This document shows positions 32,894 to 41,696 of a stretch of DNA of 64,000 bases, piece by piece. The position numbers were made by a program, and so were the translations under genes. Source of the stretch: Kosakonia quasisacchari (GTDB lineage: Bacteria > Pseudomonadota > Gammaproteobacteria > Enterobacterales > Enterobacteriaceae); assembly GCF_004331415.1 (NCBI RefSeq), contig NZ_SJOP01000016.1, positions 55,841 through 119,840 on the forward strand, in the 5' to 3' direction. Numbering within the stretch: the first letter of the stretch is position 1; each line of letters opens with the position of its first letter. The notes below the pieces were generated by a model. It was not told where the DNA came from. It worked only from the letters and a program-made list of their open reading frames with translations, and made no database searches.

Positions 32894-32909
32894 TGTGATT
32901 AATCTCACA
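32894..32909. promoter_or_regulatory. CRP site upstream of gapA
   Basis: TGTGATTAATCTCACA is an exact TGTGA-N6-TCACA palindrome, about 210 bases before the gapA ATG and 120 before msrB. The E. coli gapA promoter region is CRP-dependent in part. The site could also act on msrB. Confidence 0.85.
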
Positions 32910-33046
32910 TTTTTATCCTATCTGACCTTTAAAATTCCAGGCGGCGCCCTTATATGGGGAGCATGCTCAAAGGAAGAGTGAGGCGAGTCAGTCGAACAAA
33001 GGCTATGCGGAGGATTGATTTGTCGCAATGATTGACACGATTCCGC

Positions 33047-33074
33047 TTGACGCTGCGTAAGGTTTTTGTAATTT
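33047..33074 (+). promoter_or_regulatory. gapA proximal promoter (P1-like)
   Basis: TTGACG, a 16-base spacer and TAATTT. The stretch through the following TTTACAGCCAACC agrees closely with the E. coli gapA P1 region as I remember it. It lies about 45 bases before the gapA start. Upstream, to the CRP site, further gapA promoters are expected but not marked. Confidence 0.7.
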
Positions 33075-33117
33075 TACAGCCAACCTTTTATTCACTAACA
33101 AATAGCTGGTGGAATAT

Positions 33118-34113
<996 letters not shown>

Positions 34114-34137
34114 GTTGAGATGAGAACATGATCTGAA

Positions 34138-34164
34138 AGAGCGACTTCGGTCGCTCTTTTTTTG
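34138..34164 (+). terminator. gapA terminator
   Basis: Stem AGAGCGAC / GTCGCTCT with a stable TTCG tetraloop followed by seven or eight T residues, 24 bases after the gapA stop. yeaD starts 25 bases later. Confidence 0.95.
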
Positions 34165-34188
34165 TTTTGAAGACAGAGGATTGCGTTA

Positions 34189-35073
34189 ATGATTAATAAA
34201 ATTTTTGCACTTCCGGTAGTCGAACAAATTACCCCTACTCTCTCCCTGCGCAAAATGGACGAGCTGGATGTTATCGTCGTTGACCATCCGCAGGTTAAAG
34301 GTTCATTCGCCCTACAGGGCGCACATCTGCTCTCATGGAAACCGCAGGGTGAAGAAGAAGTTCTGTGGCTGAGCGGCAACACGCCGTTTAAAGATGGCGT
34401 CGCGCTGCGTGGCGGCGTGCCGGTTTGCTGGCCATGGTTCGGCCCGGCAAAACAACAAGGCCTACCTGCGCATGGTTTTGCACGCAATCTGCCGTGGGCG
34501 CTGAAAGCGCATAACGAAGACGCCAATGGCGTAGTGCTGACCTTTGAACTGCAGAGCAGCGATGCTTCGCGCAAATTCTGGCCACACGACTTTACGGTGT
34601 ATGCCCGTTACAAACTGGGTGCGACCTGCGAAATGGAACTGGAAGCTCACGGTGAGTTTGAAACCACCTCAGCGCTGCACACCTATTTCAACGTCGGTGA
34701 TATCGCAGCCGTAAAAGTAAGCGGTCTTGGCGATCGTTTCATCGATAAAGTGAACGATGCGAAAGAAGATGTGCTGGCCGATGGCGTGCAGACTTTCCCG
34801 GATCGCACCGACCGCGTCTATCTGAATGCAGAAGCCTGCAGCCTGATCCACGACAGCGCGCTTAATCGCACCATCGAAGTCATCCACAGTCATAACGCGA
34901 ATGTCGTCGCGTGGAACCCCGGCCCGGCGCTCTCCGTCAGCATGACCGACATGCCGGATGACGGTTATAAAACGTTTGTCTGTGTGGAATCGGTTAACGC
35001 GACCGTGCCGCAGAAAACCACGGAAGAGAAACCGTCCCGCCTGGCGCAGACCATCCGCGTCGTTAAACGCTGA
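34189..35073 (+). CDS. yeaD: glucose-6-phosphate 1-epimerase (YeaD)
   Basis: A 294-residue hexose-6-phosphate mutarotase of the galactose-mutarotase superfamily, the same length as E. coli YeaD. Landmarks are GAHLLSWKPQGEEEVLWLS, GGVPVCWPWFGPA, LPAHGFARNLPW (active-site His) and LHTYFNVGDIAAV. It interconverts anomers of glucose-6-phosphate. Placed behind gapA and probably expressed partly by read-through. Confidence 0.94.
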   Translation: MINKIFALPVVEQITPTLSLRKMDELDVIVVDHPQVKGSFALQGAHLLSWKPQGEEEVLWLSGNTPFKDGVALRGGVPVCWPWFGPAKQQGLPAHGFARNLPWALKAHNEDANGVVLTFELQSSDASRKFWPHDFTVYARYKLGATCEMELEAHGEFETTSALHTYFNVGDIAAVKVSGLGDRFIDKVNDAKEDVLADGVQTFPDRTDRVYLNAEACSLIHDSALNRTIEVIHSHNANVVAWNPGPALSVSMTDMPDDGYKTFVCVESVNATVPQKTTEEKPSRLAQTIRVVKR

Positions 35074-35080
35074 TCCTGCC

Positions 35081-35105
35081 AACCCTCTCCCGACAGGAGA
35101 GGGTT
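35081..35105. terminator. hairpin between yeaD and yeaE
   Basis: Perfect 10-bp stem (AACCCTCTCC / GGAGAGGGTT) with a CGACA loop between the convergent genes. T runs are poor on both sides (ATTATT on the plus strand), so it may be a weak bidirectional terminator. Confidence 0.6.
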
Positions 35106-35115
35106 ATTATTCCTG

Positions 35116-35973
35116 TCACACCACGTCGAGCGGCGTTTTACGGCCCGGTGCCGGGAAAGCGTTGTCCAGCAGCACTAACTCTTCGCTGCTTAACGTGATA
35201 TTCAATGCCTCCGCATTTTCCTGTACATGTGCCACGCTGGACGCTTTGGGAATCGCTATCACGCCCTGATGGCTAATCACCCACGCCAGTAAAATTTGCG
35301 CAGCACTAACGTTATGTGCAGCGGCAATTTCGCGCACCGCGCTGTTTTCCAGCAAACCATCGCGCAAGCGGCCAGCCTGAGCCAGCGGACAATAAGCCAT
35401 TACTGGTATTGCCTGTTGCTGACACCATGGCAGCAGATCATATTCAATGCCGCGTGAGCCAAGATGATACAGCACCTGATTTGTCGCACACGCATCACCG
35501 CCGCGCACGCGTATCAGCTCCTGCATATCGCTGTAATCCAGATTTGAAACGCCCCAGCGACGTATTTTGCCCTGCGCGATCAGCGTTTCCATCACCTCGA
35601 CGGTTTCAGCAAGGGAGTAGTTACCGCGCCAGTGCAGCAGATAGAGATCGAGAACCTCGGTTTTCAGGCGACGCAGGCTGGCTTCGCAGGCAGCGATTGC
35701 TTTCTTGCCGCCGGCATTCCACGGATAAACTTTGGAAACCAGGAACACTTTGTCACGCAAACCGCCCTGTAAGGCTTCGCCGACCACCTCTTCCGCTCCG
35801 CCGTCGGCGTACATTTCCGCAGTATCAATCAGCGTTAAACCGAGATCGATACCCGCACGCAGCGCATCCACTTCTTTCTGACGCAGCCGCGCGTTTTCCC
35901 CCATATACCAAGTGCCCTGGCCAATGGCGGGCTGCGAAACCTGGCCTGCAAAAACGACGTTGTTATCTGCCAT
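35116..35973 (-). CDS. yeaE: aldo/keto reductase YeaE (methylglyoxal reductase)
   Basis: A 285-residue (E. coli 284) NADPH-dependent aldo/keto reductase that detoxifies methylglyoxal. The tetrad is visible: Asp in LIDTAEMYADGGAEE with Tyr, Lys in FLVSKVYPWN, His in YLLHWRGN. The NADP-binding IPKASSVAHVQENAEAL is near the C-terminus. AGGAGGAG precedes the ATG. Convergent with yeaD and downstream of mipA. Confidence 0.94.
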   Translation of the reverse strand: MADNNVVFAGQVSQPAIGQGTWYMGENARLRQKEVDALRAGIDLGLTLIDTAEMYADGGAEEVVGEALQGGLRDKVFLVSKVYPWNAGGKKAIAACEASLRRLKTEVLDLYLLHWRGNYSLAETVEVMETLIAQGKIRRWGVSNLDYSDMQELIRVRGGDACATNQVLYHLGSRGIEYDLLPWCQQQAIPVMAYCPLAQAGRLRDGLLENSAVREIAAAHNVSAAQILLAWVISHQGVIAIPKASSVAHVQENAEALNITLSSEELVLLDNAFPAPGRKTPLDVV

Positions 35974-36006
35974 ACTCTCCTCCTGCTAAACGTTTCACCG
36001 TAAAGC

Positions 36007-36031
36007 AAAACAGGGCCAATGGCCCTGTTTT
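36007..36031. terminator. mipA terminator
   Basis: Stem AAAACAGGGCC / GGCCCTGTTTT with an AAT loop, between the mipA stop and the yeaE start. The T-rich arm ends mipA on the minus strand; it is symmetric and may work both ways. Confidence 0.85.
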
Positions 36032-36062
36032 ATTGCACAGATCGCGCTATTCAACTGCACAA

Positions 36063-36809
36063 TCAGAAGCGGTAAGTCACCCCGGTGGACAACAGTCCGC
36101 CCCAGGATTTATCCACCATCGGACTGTCTTTGATCTCATCCGACAAATGGGTGTAACGACCGGCACCGTACACGGTCCAGCTATCCGTCAGACGGTAGCT
36201 GACCGTCAGCTCCAGATAAGGGCTCCAGCCATTATCCGGATCGTAGCTGTTCAAACCGCTGCGACGTGCTTCGGAACGCGACACGCCATAATAGTAGTTA
36301 TTCAGGTTAGCGCTGGCCCATTCAACACCAATGCCCGGCGTGAGGCTCAGCGCACCGTTGTTGTAGTTGTACAGCCAGCCGATATCCCACATAACACCAT
36401 TGCTGTTATCCAGCACATCGCCCGCGAGGGTGGTGCGCAGGAAACCGTAATCGGTATTGTGGACGTAGGAAAGCCCCGCCATCATTGTCCCTTTACGGCG
36501 ATCCAACTGACGTAGCTGACGATTATCGCTGTCTTTTGGTTTGAACTCCCATGGCGAGTAAAACGCAGTGATAGAGAGTTTATCCGCCGCATCATTCCAC
36601 AGGTAATAACCGCCACCTAAGCCGCGAAACCAGAAATTATCACTCTCATAGGTGATAACAGGAATCGGCAGGACACGTTTATCATACTGTTTATACGGGG
36701 ATTCAACGACGCCCACGCCAGCGCCCAGTGAAAAGGTATTTTCTGCATTTGCTGCAAAAGCGCAGGACGCGGTCAGCACGCCCAGTGCCACGAGTTTGAT
36801 TTTGGTCAC
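36063..36809 (-). CDS. mipA: MltA-interacting outer-membrane protein MipA
   Basis: A 248-residue protein of the MipA/OmpV family, the same length as E. coli MipA. A signal peptide (residues 1-22, ending FAANA) is followed by alternating beta-strand sequence and a C-terminal aromatic (TYRF), typical of outer-membrane barrels. It scaffolds the murein hydrolase MltA with PBP1B in E. coli. The GTG start at 36809 is chosen because it gives the E. coli length and start TKIKL. Divergent from the dlt operon; in K-12 yeaG is its neighbour. Confidence 0.94.
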   Translation of the reverse strand: MTKIKLVALGVLTASCAFAANAENTFSLGAGVGVVESPYKQYDKRVLPIPVITYESDNFWFRGLGGGYYLWNDAADKLSITAFYSPWEFKPKDSDNRQLRQLDRRKGTMMAGLSYVHNTDYGFLRTTLAGDVLDNSNGVMWDIGWLYNYNNGALSLTPGIGVEWASANLNNYYYGVSRSEARRSGLNSYDPDNGWSPYLELTVSYRLTDSWTVYGAGRYTHLSDEIKDSPMVDKSWGGLLSTGVTYRF

Positions 36810-37152
36810 AGTCCTTTCTTTCCTGTAGTCAAATAATTGGCGCATGAAGTTTAACCGCCCGCGACATCCTACCCAAATTTTTTTACCTAAACATTACAAA
36901 AAAATCGAAAATTCTGGATAACGCGTAGCCAGCCACAGCGGGTGCGAAAAAATGCTTTCGCACCCTGTTCATCAAGCCTCTTCGACCATTTCTGGTAATA
37001 AATAACACGCTGTACATACCGTTACACGGCAGTGCTCATCATCCGTCATAAGGCTGGTATATAGTGTCGCGGAAACAGAGATCAAATTTGTCTGTTACGT
37101 TAAAAAACAACATATTTTAAACAAATGAATATCAAGTAGTTTTAATTTTATA
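36810..37152. other. AT-rich region between mipA and the dlt operon
   Basis: 343 bases with no credible gene. It must hold the divergent promoters of mipA and of the dlt operon. The last 100 bases are very A/T-rich. TATAATG at 37150 contains the dltD start, so a clear ribosome site and a clear -10 cannot both be assigned there. A half-convincing PhoP-like repeat lies at 37107-37123 on the minus strand. Confidence 0.5.
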
Positions 37153-38292
37153 ATGAAAATCAAAAATACTTTCTGCCTACATTTCCTGATGGCACTTCTC
37201 GCCATCCTGTTCCTTTGCGTTCATCCGCTGGTGACTCGCTTTGATCCACCGCTTAAATTCCAGCCGCTGATTAAAGCAATGGACGGCACGGCAAAAGAGC
37301 AGGCGGAAAAAATAGCCACTATTTCTCATGCCCTAAAGGGTAATGCGATTTTTTTCATTGGCGCATCGGAAGTCGCCACCTCAGAAGATGAACCTTACGC
37401 TGTATATAATTACCTAAATAATGATTTACATCGTAATGTTGTTGCATTTGGCGACAGTTTTGATGATAGCGTCACTCATTTTCTTCTGCTGTCTCGCTTT
37501 AAGAATGACCTTAATGCAAACAGTAAAGTCGTTTTGCTGCTGGCGCCCGATAGTTTTTATTCAACCGGCGTGCCTCCGGCTATTTTTGCGAATAATTTTC
37601 CGGCACCGGTTTTTAATCCATTGATGGAAGATGCTCAAACGCGCCCTTTTCTGGTCAACTACTTACGCCATATCAATAAAAAAGAGACCAGCCATTTAAC
37701 GTTTGAGCAAATGAAAATTTCCGGCTGGGACCTGGACAATATCTGGCAGGAAGTTAGCTACGAATTTGCTAATTTCTGCACACTGATTAAAAACGACTGG
37801 CTGGCGATGCTGGATGTTGAAGCGTCGCCTGCACGCCCCTGGCCTGTGCAACCCGCCGTCGACATCACACCGAACTGGGAACACGAACTGGCCCACGCCC
37901 GCGAACTGAACGAGGCGCGCCAGGAAAGCGCTGACACCTTGTGGATGGACAAAACGGTTTATCAACCCGGCGAAAAGCCAGAAGTGTGGGACGATTCGCC
38001 CGTTGAGCCGGAACAGTTAAAAGCGTTTCGCGCCATGATCAAGTTGCTGAAAGAGCGCCACGTTCAGGTGGTGGTAATTATTGATGCAATAAACCGCCGT
38101 GCGGTGCAAAACCCTGAGCTCGTGCAGCCTGCGGTGACGCAGACCACCGCCATCCTGAAAGAAAACCAGATCCCCTATTTTGATATGTACTCCATGCCCT
38201 ATCAGGACGGCTGGAACTGGGATCGTCTGCATCCCACCGATCTGGCATGGGTACCGATGGACCGCTTTATTCTTGAGAGTTTTAAACGATGA
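37153..38292 (+). CDS. dltD: DltD-like SGNH protein of a Gram-negative D-alanylation operon
   Basis: A 379-residue protein with one N-terminal membrane anchor (about residues 8-27) and an extracytoplasmic domain. The SGNH/DltD triad is visible as S72 in FFIGASEVATSE, and D357 and H360 in NWDRLHPTDLAW. Gram-positive DltD completes D-alanyl transfer to lipoteichoic acid outside the membrane. Here the acceptor is unknown. First gene of a five-gene operon. The ATG has no good ribosome site (AAGTAG only), so the start is less certain. Its stop overlaps the next ATG (ATGA). Confidence 0.82.
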   Translation: MKIKNTFCLHFLMALLAILFLCVHPLVTRFDPPLKFQPLIKAMDGTAKEQAEKIATISHALKGNAIFFIGASEVATSEDEPYAVYNYLNNDLHRNVVAFGDSFDDSVTHFLLLSRFKNDLNANSKVVLLLAPDSFYSTGVPPAIFANNFPAPVFNPLMEDAQTRPFLVNYLRHINKKETSHLTFEQMKISGWDLDNIWQEVSYEFANFCTLIKNDWLAMLDVEASPARPWPVQPAVDITPNWEHELAHARELNEARQESADTLWMDKTVYQPGEKPEVWDDSPVEPEQLKAFRAMIKLLKERHVQVVVIIDAINRRAVQNPELVQPAVTQTTAILKENQIPYFDMYSMPYQDGWNWDRLHPTDLAWVPMDRFILESFKR

Positions 38293-38408
38293 AATACGCT
38301 ATTCGCCTGTTTTTCCTTTATCTCTTACTGGCGGTCACCGTTGTTGCGTGGTCCTCTGTTGATGAAAGCATGAATTTAAAAGTGCACTTTGAATATCAAA
38401 AGTTCTGA
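38289..38408 (+). CDS. DltX-like membrane microprotein
   Basis: A 39-codon gene starting in an ATGA overlap with dltD and ending eight bases before dltB. The product has a short basic N-terminus (MKYAIR), one hydrophobic segment (LFFLYLLLAVTVVAW, residues 7-21), a short polar stretch and the C-terminus VHFEYQKF. Gram-positive dlt operons encode DltX, a microprotein of about 50 residues with one membrane span and a conserved C-terminal F-x-Y-x-x-F; its Tyr has been reported to carry D-alanine between DltB and DltD. Size, topology, location and C-terminal spacing all agree (F34, Y36, F39). It is easily missed by gene finders. Function is inferred. Confidence 0.75.
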   Translation: MKYAIRLFFLYLLLAVTVVAWSSVDESMNLKVHFEYQKF

Positions 38409-38415
38409 GGAATGA

Positions 38416-39537
38416 ATGATGTATAGCTCCGGAACCTTTTTCTTTTTTCTCTTTTCTTCGGCGTTATTGTTTGCGCTGGTTAACCGCGTGCTGCGCTATC
38501 GGTTAACTTACTTATCCGCTTTTTCCGTGCTGGCGGCGTTTGGCTGGGGATATATATTTCAGGGCGACTATATCGTCCCGGTTGCGGTTTTTATCAGCTT
38601 TTATATTCTCGTCACCTTAAAAGAGAAAGGCTGGTTAAAAACCTGGCAGGCGGTAAGTTTAACGTTAGTGCCATTGTTTGCAGTGAAATTACATCTGAAT
38701 AACCATTGGGGCATGATTGGCTTATCTTTTATGACCTTCCGCGCCATTGATGTTTTGCTCTACCGCAATAAAAAAGATGGCAACAATGTATTGCACTACT
38801 TCTGTTACCTGTTTATGCCGTTTATTATTCTGGCTGGTCCAATGTACCGCTGGCGGACATGGATAACGGATATTAATAAACCGGTGTTTACGCTCACGCG
38901 TGAGCAATTTCTCATTGCCGCAGAGCAAATTTTCACCGGCATCGTGCAGAAGTTTTTATTCGCCATGCTGGTCGATAACCTTGTGATCCAGTCCTGGAGT
39001 AATCGCCCGTTTACATTCAGCGTCGGCGTTGTTATGTCGCTGGCCTACAGCGCCTACCTCTATTTTGACTTCGCCGGTTACAGCAATATGGCTATCGGTG
39101 CTGCTCGCCTGTTTGGCCTTAATGTCCCGGCAAACTTCAATATGCCGATTCTGGCGAAAAACCCGCAGGATTTCTGGCGTCGTTTCCACATCAGCCTTTC
39201 AGAGTGGCTGCGCGATGTGGTGTTTATGCCGATTTATATGAATTTAATGAAGCTCGACTTTTTCCGTCAGAACAAAACGCTGGCGCAGAATATCGGTATT
39301 TTCTGCACGCTGTTTTGTATGGGGGCATGGAACGGGCTCGAACGGCACTATGTCATTAGCGGCGCACTGTTTGGTGCCATTTCCGTTGCACACAACATGC
39401 TGCTGTGGTCAGCCAAACGCAGCCCGGCGCTGAACCGCTGGCTGCAATATCCAACGATTCTCTTTTTGGGACGCCTGTTAACGCTGGCAAGCGCTGCGGC
39501 ATCTCTTTACATTTTTAGCGGAATGTCACCCCTATGA
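38416..39537 (+). CDS. dltB: DltB-like MBOAT acyltransferase
   Basis: A 373-residue polytopic protein of the MBOAT family, about 10 hydrophobic segments. Family blocks are LYFDFAGYSNMAIGAARLFG, NPQDFWRRFHISLSEWLRD (H258) and CMGAWNGLERHYVISG. The last block normally reads G-x-W-H-G with the catalytic His; here it is Asn306, with a His at 311. It should move D-alanine from DltC across the membrane. GAGG overlaps the stop of the microprotein gene. The ATG at 38419 is an equal alternative start. The stop overlaps dltA (ATGA). Confidence 0.85.
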   Translation: MMYSSGTFFFFLFSSALLFALVNRVLRYRLTYLSAFSVLAAFGWGYIFQGDYIVPVAVFISFYILVTLKEKGWLKTWQAVSLTLVPLFAVKLHLNNHWGMIGLSFMTFRAIDVLLYRNKKDGNNVLHYFCYLFMPFIILAGPMYRWRTWITDINKPVFTLTREQFLIAAEQIFTGIVQKFLFAMLVDNLVIQSWSNRPFTFSVGVVMSLAYSAYLYFDFAGYSNMAIGAARLFGLNVPANFNMPILAKNPQDFWRRFHISLSEWLRDVVFMPIYMNLMKLDFFRQNKTLAQNIGIFCTLFCMGAWNGLERHYVISGALFGAISVAHNMLLWSAKRSPALNRWLQYPTILFLGRLLTLASAAASLYIFSGMSPL

Positions 39538-40967
39538 ACCTACACTCTGAACTCCAGGCGCTGCAGGATTTCCTGCGTGCGGCATTACTCGATCCCGCCC
39601 GTCCGTATCAGTTAGCGATAAGCGGCAGCGACGAAGCACTAAACTGGCAACAGCTCTCTGTCGCGGTGACGGACTGGGCCCTGCGCTATCAGCGCAGTCA
39701 GCCTGAAGCCATGACACCCGTAGTGTTATATGGCCACCAGCAGGCAGAATTCGCGGTAGCCATCTATAGCTGCCTGCTGCATAACATTCCCTACATTCCG
39801 GTAGATTGCATCTACCCGCAGGAACGGCTGAAAGAGATTTGCCATCTCGCCAGCGCGCCCTATTACTACGACGTGGCGACTCGACAGTTTGTGGCGACCG
39901 GTGAAACCGGCCAGCCGCTCGCGGAGCCGGATCTCGCCTATATCATGTTCACCTCTGGCAGCACGGGTAAACCGAAGGGCGTGCAGATTGGGCGTGAAAG
40001 CGTATGGCACTTTATGCAGTGGGTACGCAAGGATTTCGCCTTGCCGGAAGTGCCGGTGCTGATGAACCACGCAGTGTTCAGTTTTGACCTTTCGCTGATT
40101 CCCTTGCTGGCGAACCTGGCGACCGGCGGCCATATCGTGCTGAACGCCAAAGAGGATATTGCGGCAGAAAACTGGCTCGAGCGTCTGAAAAGTAACGCGG
40201 TATCGGTTTGGGTTTCCACCCCCTCTTTCGCTTACCAGAAGTTGCTCTCGCCGCAGTTCAACAGTGATTATTTACCTGCGCTCAGCGTGTTTGTGTTTAT
40301 CGGTGAAGTGCTTAACAAAGCACTGGTCAAACAGCTTCGCCGCCGCTTCCCGCAGGCCAAAATCCTCAACTCCTATGGCCCGACCGAAGCGACTATCGCC
40401 ACCACCGTTGTCGAAATTACGGATGAAATCCTCGCCAGCGACAACGATCTGCTGCCGGTTGGCACCATGATGCCAGAGAGCAGAATGGAGATTACCGCCG
40501 AGGGTGAGCTGATTATTTGGGGCAAAAACGTAATGCGCGGATACCTCGGCCTACCGCAAGAGAACGCGGCGAAACTGCTGCGCCGCGAAGGCGAAGCCTG
40601 GCGCGGCTACAAAACCGGTGATTTAGGTTATGAAGAGGGGCTTATTTACTGCCAGGGACGCAACGATAGCCAGATCAAGCTCAACGGTTACCGCATTGAA
40701 ATTAACGAGATTGAAAACCGCCTGCTGGCGATGTCCGGCATTCGTGAAGCGGTGGTATTACCGCTAATGAAAGCGGGCGGCGGCGTACTGCGTATCGCGG
40801 CATTCTGCGTAACAAATCTGGCGCCGGACGCGATTAAACACTCGCTTTCACAGGTGGTACCGTCGTACATGGTGCCGTCACAAATCATTATCCAGGAGGC
40901 TTTGCCGCTGAACCCTAACGGCAAAATCGACCGTAAACTGCTGGACACCCATGCCCGCAGTAACTGA
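39534..40967 (+). CDS. dltA: DltA-like D-alanine adenylating ligase
   Basis: A 477-residue adenylate-forming enzyme. It should activate D-alanine with ATP and load it on the carrier DltC in the cytosol. The P-loop-like core is TSGSTGKPKG (residues 140-149). SYGPTEATIATT, YKTGDLGYEEGLIYCQGRND and KLNGYRIEINEIE follow, and the catalytic Lys is K464 in LNPNGKIDRK. The length is somewhat under the usual 500 of Gram-positive DltA. ATGA-coupled to dltB; 16 bases before dltC. Confidence 0.88.
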   Translation: MNLHSELQALQDFLRAALLDPARPYQLAISGSDEALNWQQLSVAVTDWALRYQRSQPEAMTPVVLYGHQQAEFAVAIYSCLLHNIPYIPVDCIYPQERLKEICHLASAPYYYDVATRQFVATGETGQPLAEPDLAYIMFTSGSTGKPKGVQIGRESVWHFMQWVRKDFALPEVPVLMNHAVFSFDLSLIPLLANLATGGHIVLNAKEDIAAENWLERLKSNAVSVWVSTPSFAYQKLLSPQFNSDYLPALSVFVFIGEVLNKALVKQLRRRFPQAKILNSYGPTEATIATTVVEITDEILASDNDLLPVGTMMPESRMEITAEGELIIWGKNVMRGYLGLPQENAAKLLRREGEAWRGYKTGDLGYEEGLIYCQGRNDSQIKLNGYRIEINEIENRLLAMSGIREAVVLPLMKAGGGVLRIAAFCVTNLAPDAIKHSLSQVVPSYMVPSQIIIQEALPLNPNGKIDRKLLDTHARSN

Positions 40968-40983
40968 ATACACAGGAAAAATC

Positions 40984-41205
40984 ATGGAACAAGAAATTCT
41001 CGCGATGTTTGAAAAGATTTTATCCCGCAAAGTGGGCTTCCACGATGAGCTGATTGAGTCCGATATTCTCGACTCCATCCTCGCCGTCGATATGGTGCTT
41101 GAAGTGCAGGATGTTTACGGCTGCATGATCCCGCCGACAGAAGTCGCTAGCGTGCTGAAAACCCCAGCGGATCTCGCACAATACATTGAAGAGCACCGCG
41201 GCTAA
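40984..41205 (+). CDS. dltC: DltC-like D-alanyl carrier protein
   Basis: A 73-residue acidic carrier protein with a four-helix acyl-carrier pattern. The phosphopantetheine Ser is S31 in SDILDSILAVDMVLE (DSI in place of the common DSL/DSM). It would carry D-alanine as a thioester from DltA to DltB. The start at 40984 has AGGA six bases upstream and gives a normal carrier length; eleven more in-frame codons upstream would overlap dltA. Last gene of the operon, followed by a hairpin. Confidence 0.87.
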   Translation: MEQEILAMFEKILSRKVGFHDELIESDILDSILAVDMVLEVQDVYGCMIPPTEVASVLKTPADLAQYIEEHRG

Positions 41206-41218
41206 CATGTCGTTTAAA

Positions 41219-41244
41219 GGTGCCGGGCATTCTCGCCTGGCACC
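41219..41244 (+). terminator. probable dlt operon terminator
   Basis: A 10-bp stem with one G-T pair (GGTGCC..GGCACC outer arms) and a six-base loop, 14 bases after the dltC stop. The following T tract is interrupted (CTTTCCTTTTG), so strength is moderate. Confidence 0.65.
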
Positions 41245-41696
41245 TCAGCTTTCCTTTTGACGGCGACAACCGCCATATAAATCCTGCCTGTCATCATCCT
41301 TTAACACAGCTCGCGTACTTCTGTTGTCGATAATCTTTCCGGTCCAATGAAGTGACCATGACGGCGTCACTTTTTCTATACTTGCGATTCCGCACATCCT
41401 GTAAAAATTTACCAACATTCGCCCGATGTAAAATGTTGGCATTTTCCAACACAGAAACCCCATATTAAATATAAAAAATCCGCATAAATTCCATCCAATA
41501 GATATTTAATCTAAATGAAGGGCAAAAAAAGCCCCTCTGCCATCAGAATCTTCTTCAGCGATAACTTGATCAAAGCTGGATACACGCTCATAACAAATAG
41601 GACGGAGCATATTTTTTATCCCGTTGGTTTGCGACGCTAAAAGTGGAAAAACTGATAGCTGTACTGTTCCCACAGATTACGAAAGGACGGCACGCC
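41245..41696. other. dlt-yeaG intergenic region
   Basis: About 450 A/T-rich bases without a credible gene. They should hold the yeaGH promoter(s). The E. coli yeaGH operon responds to sigma-S and nitrogen control, but no clean -24/-12 or NtrC element is visible to me here. The region is also the right junction of the dlt insertion. Confidence 0.5.

Noticed and set aside
35316..36515. 399-codon plus-strand frame across yeaE and mipA
   Set aside because: It runs antisense through two recognised genes and their terminator, and its Arg/Pro/His-rich product has no domain.
37107..37123. PhoP-box-like repeat before dltD
   Set aside because: Only one half matches well and the orientation and distance do not fit a promoter; kept only as a hint in the findings.
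41245..41463. 72-codon minus-strand frame after dltC
   Set aside because: No ribosome site and no recognisable product; overlaps the dlt terminator flank.
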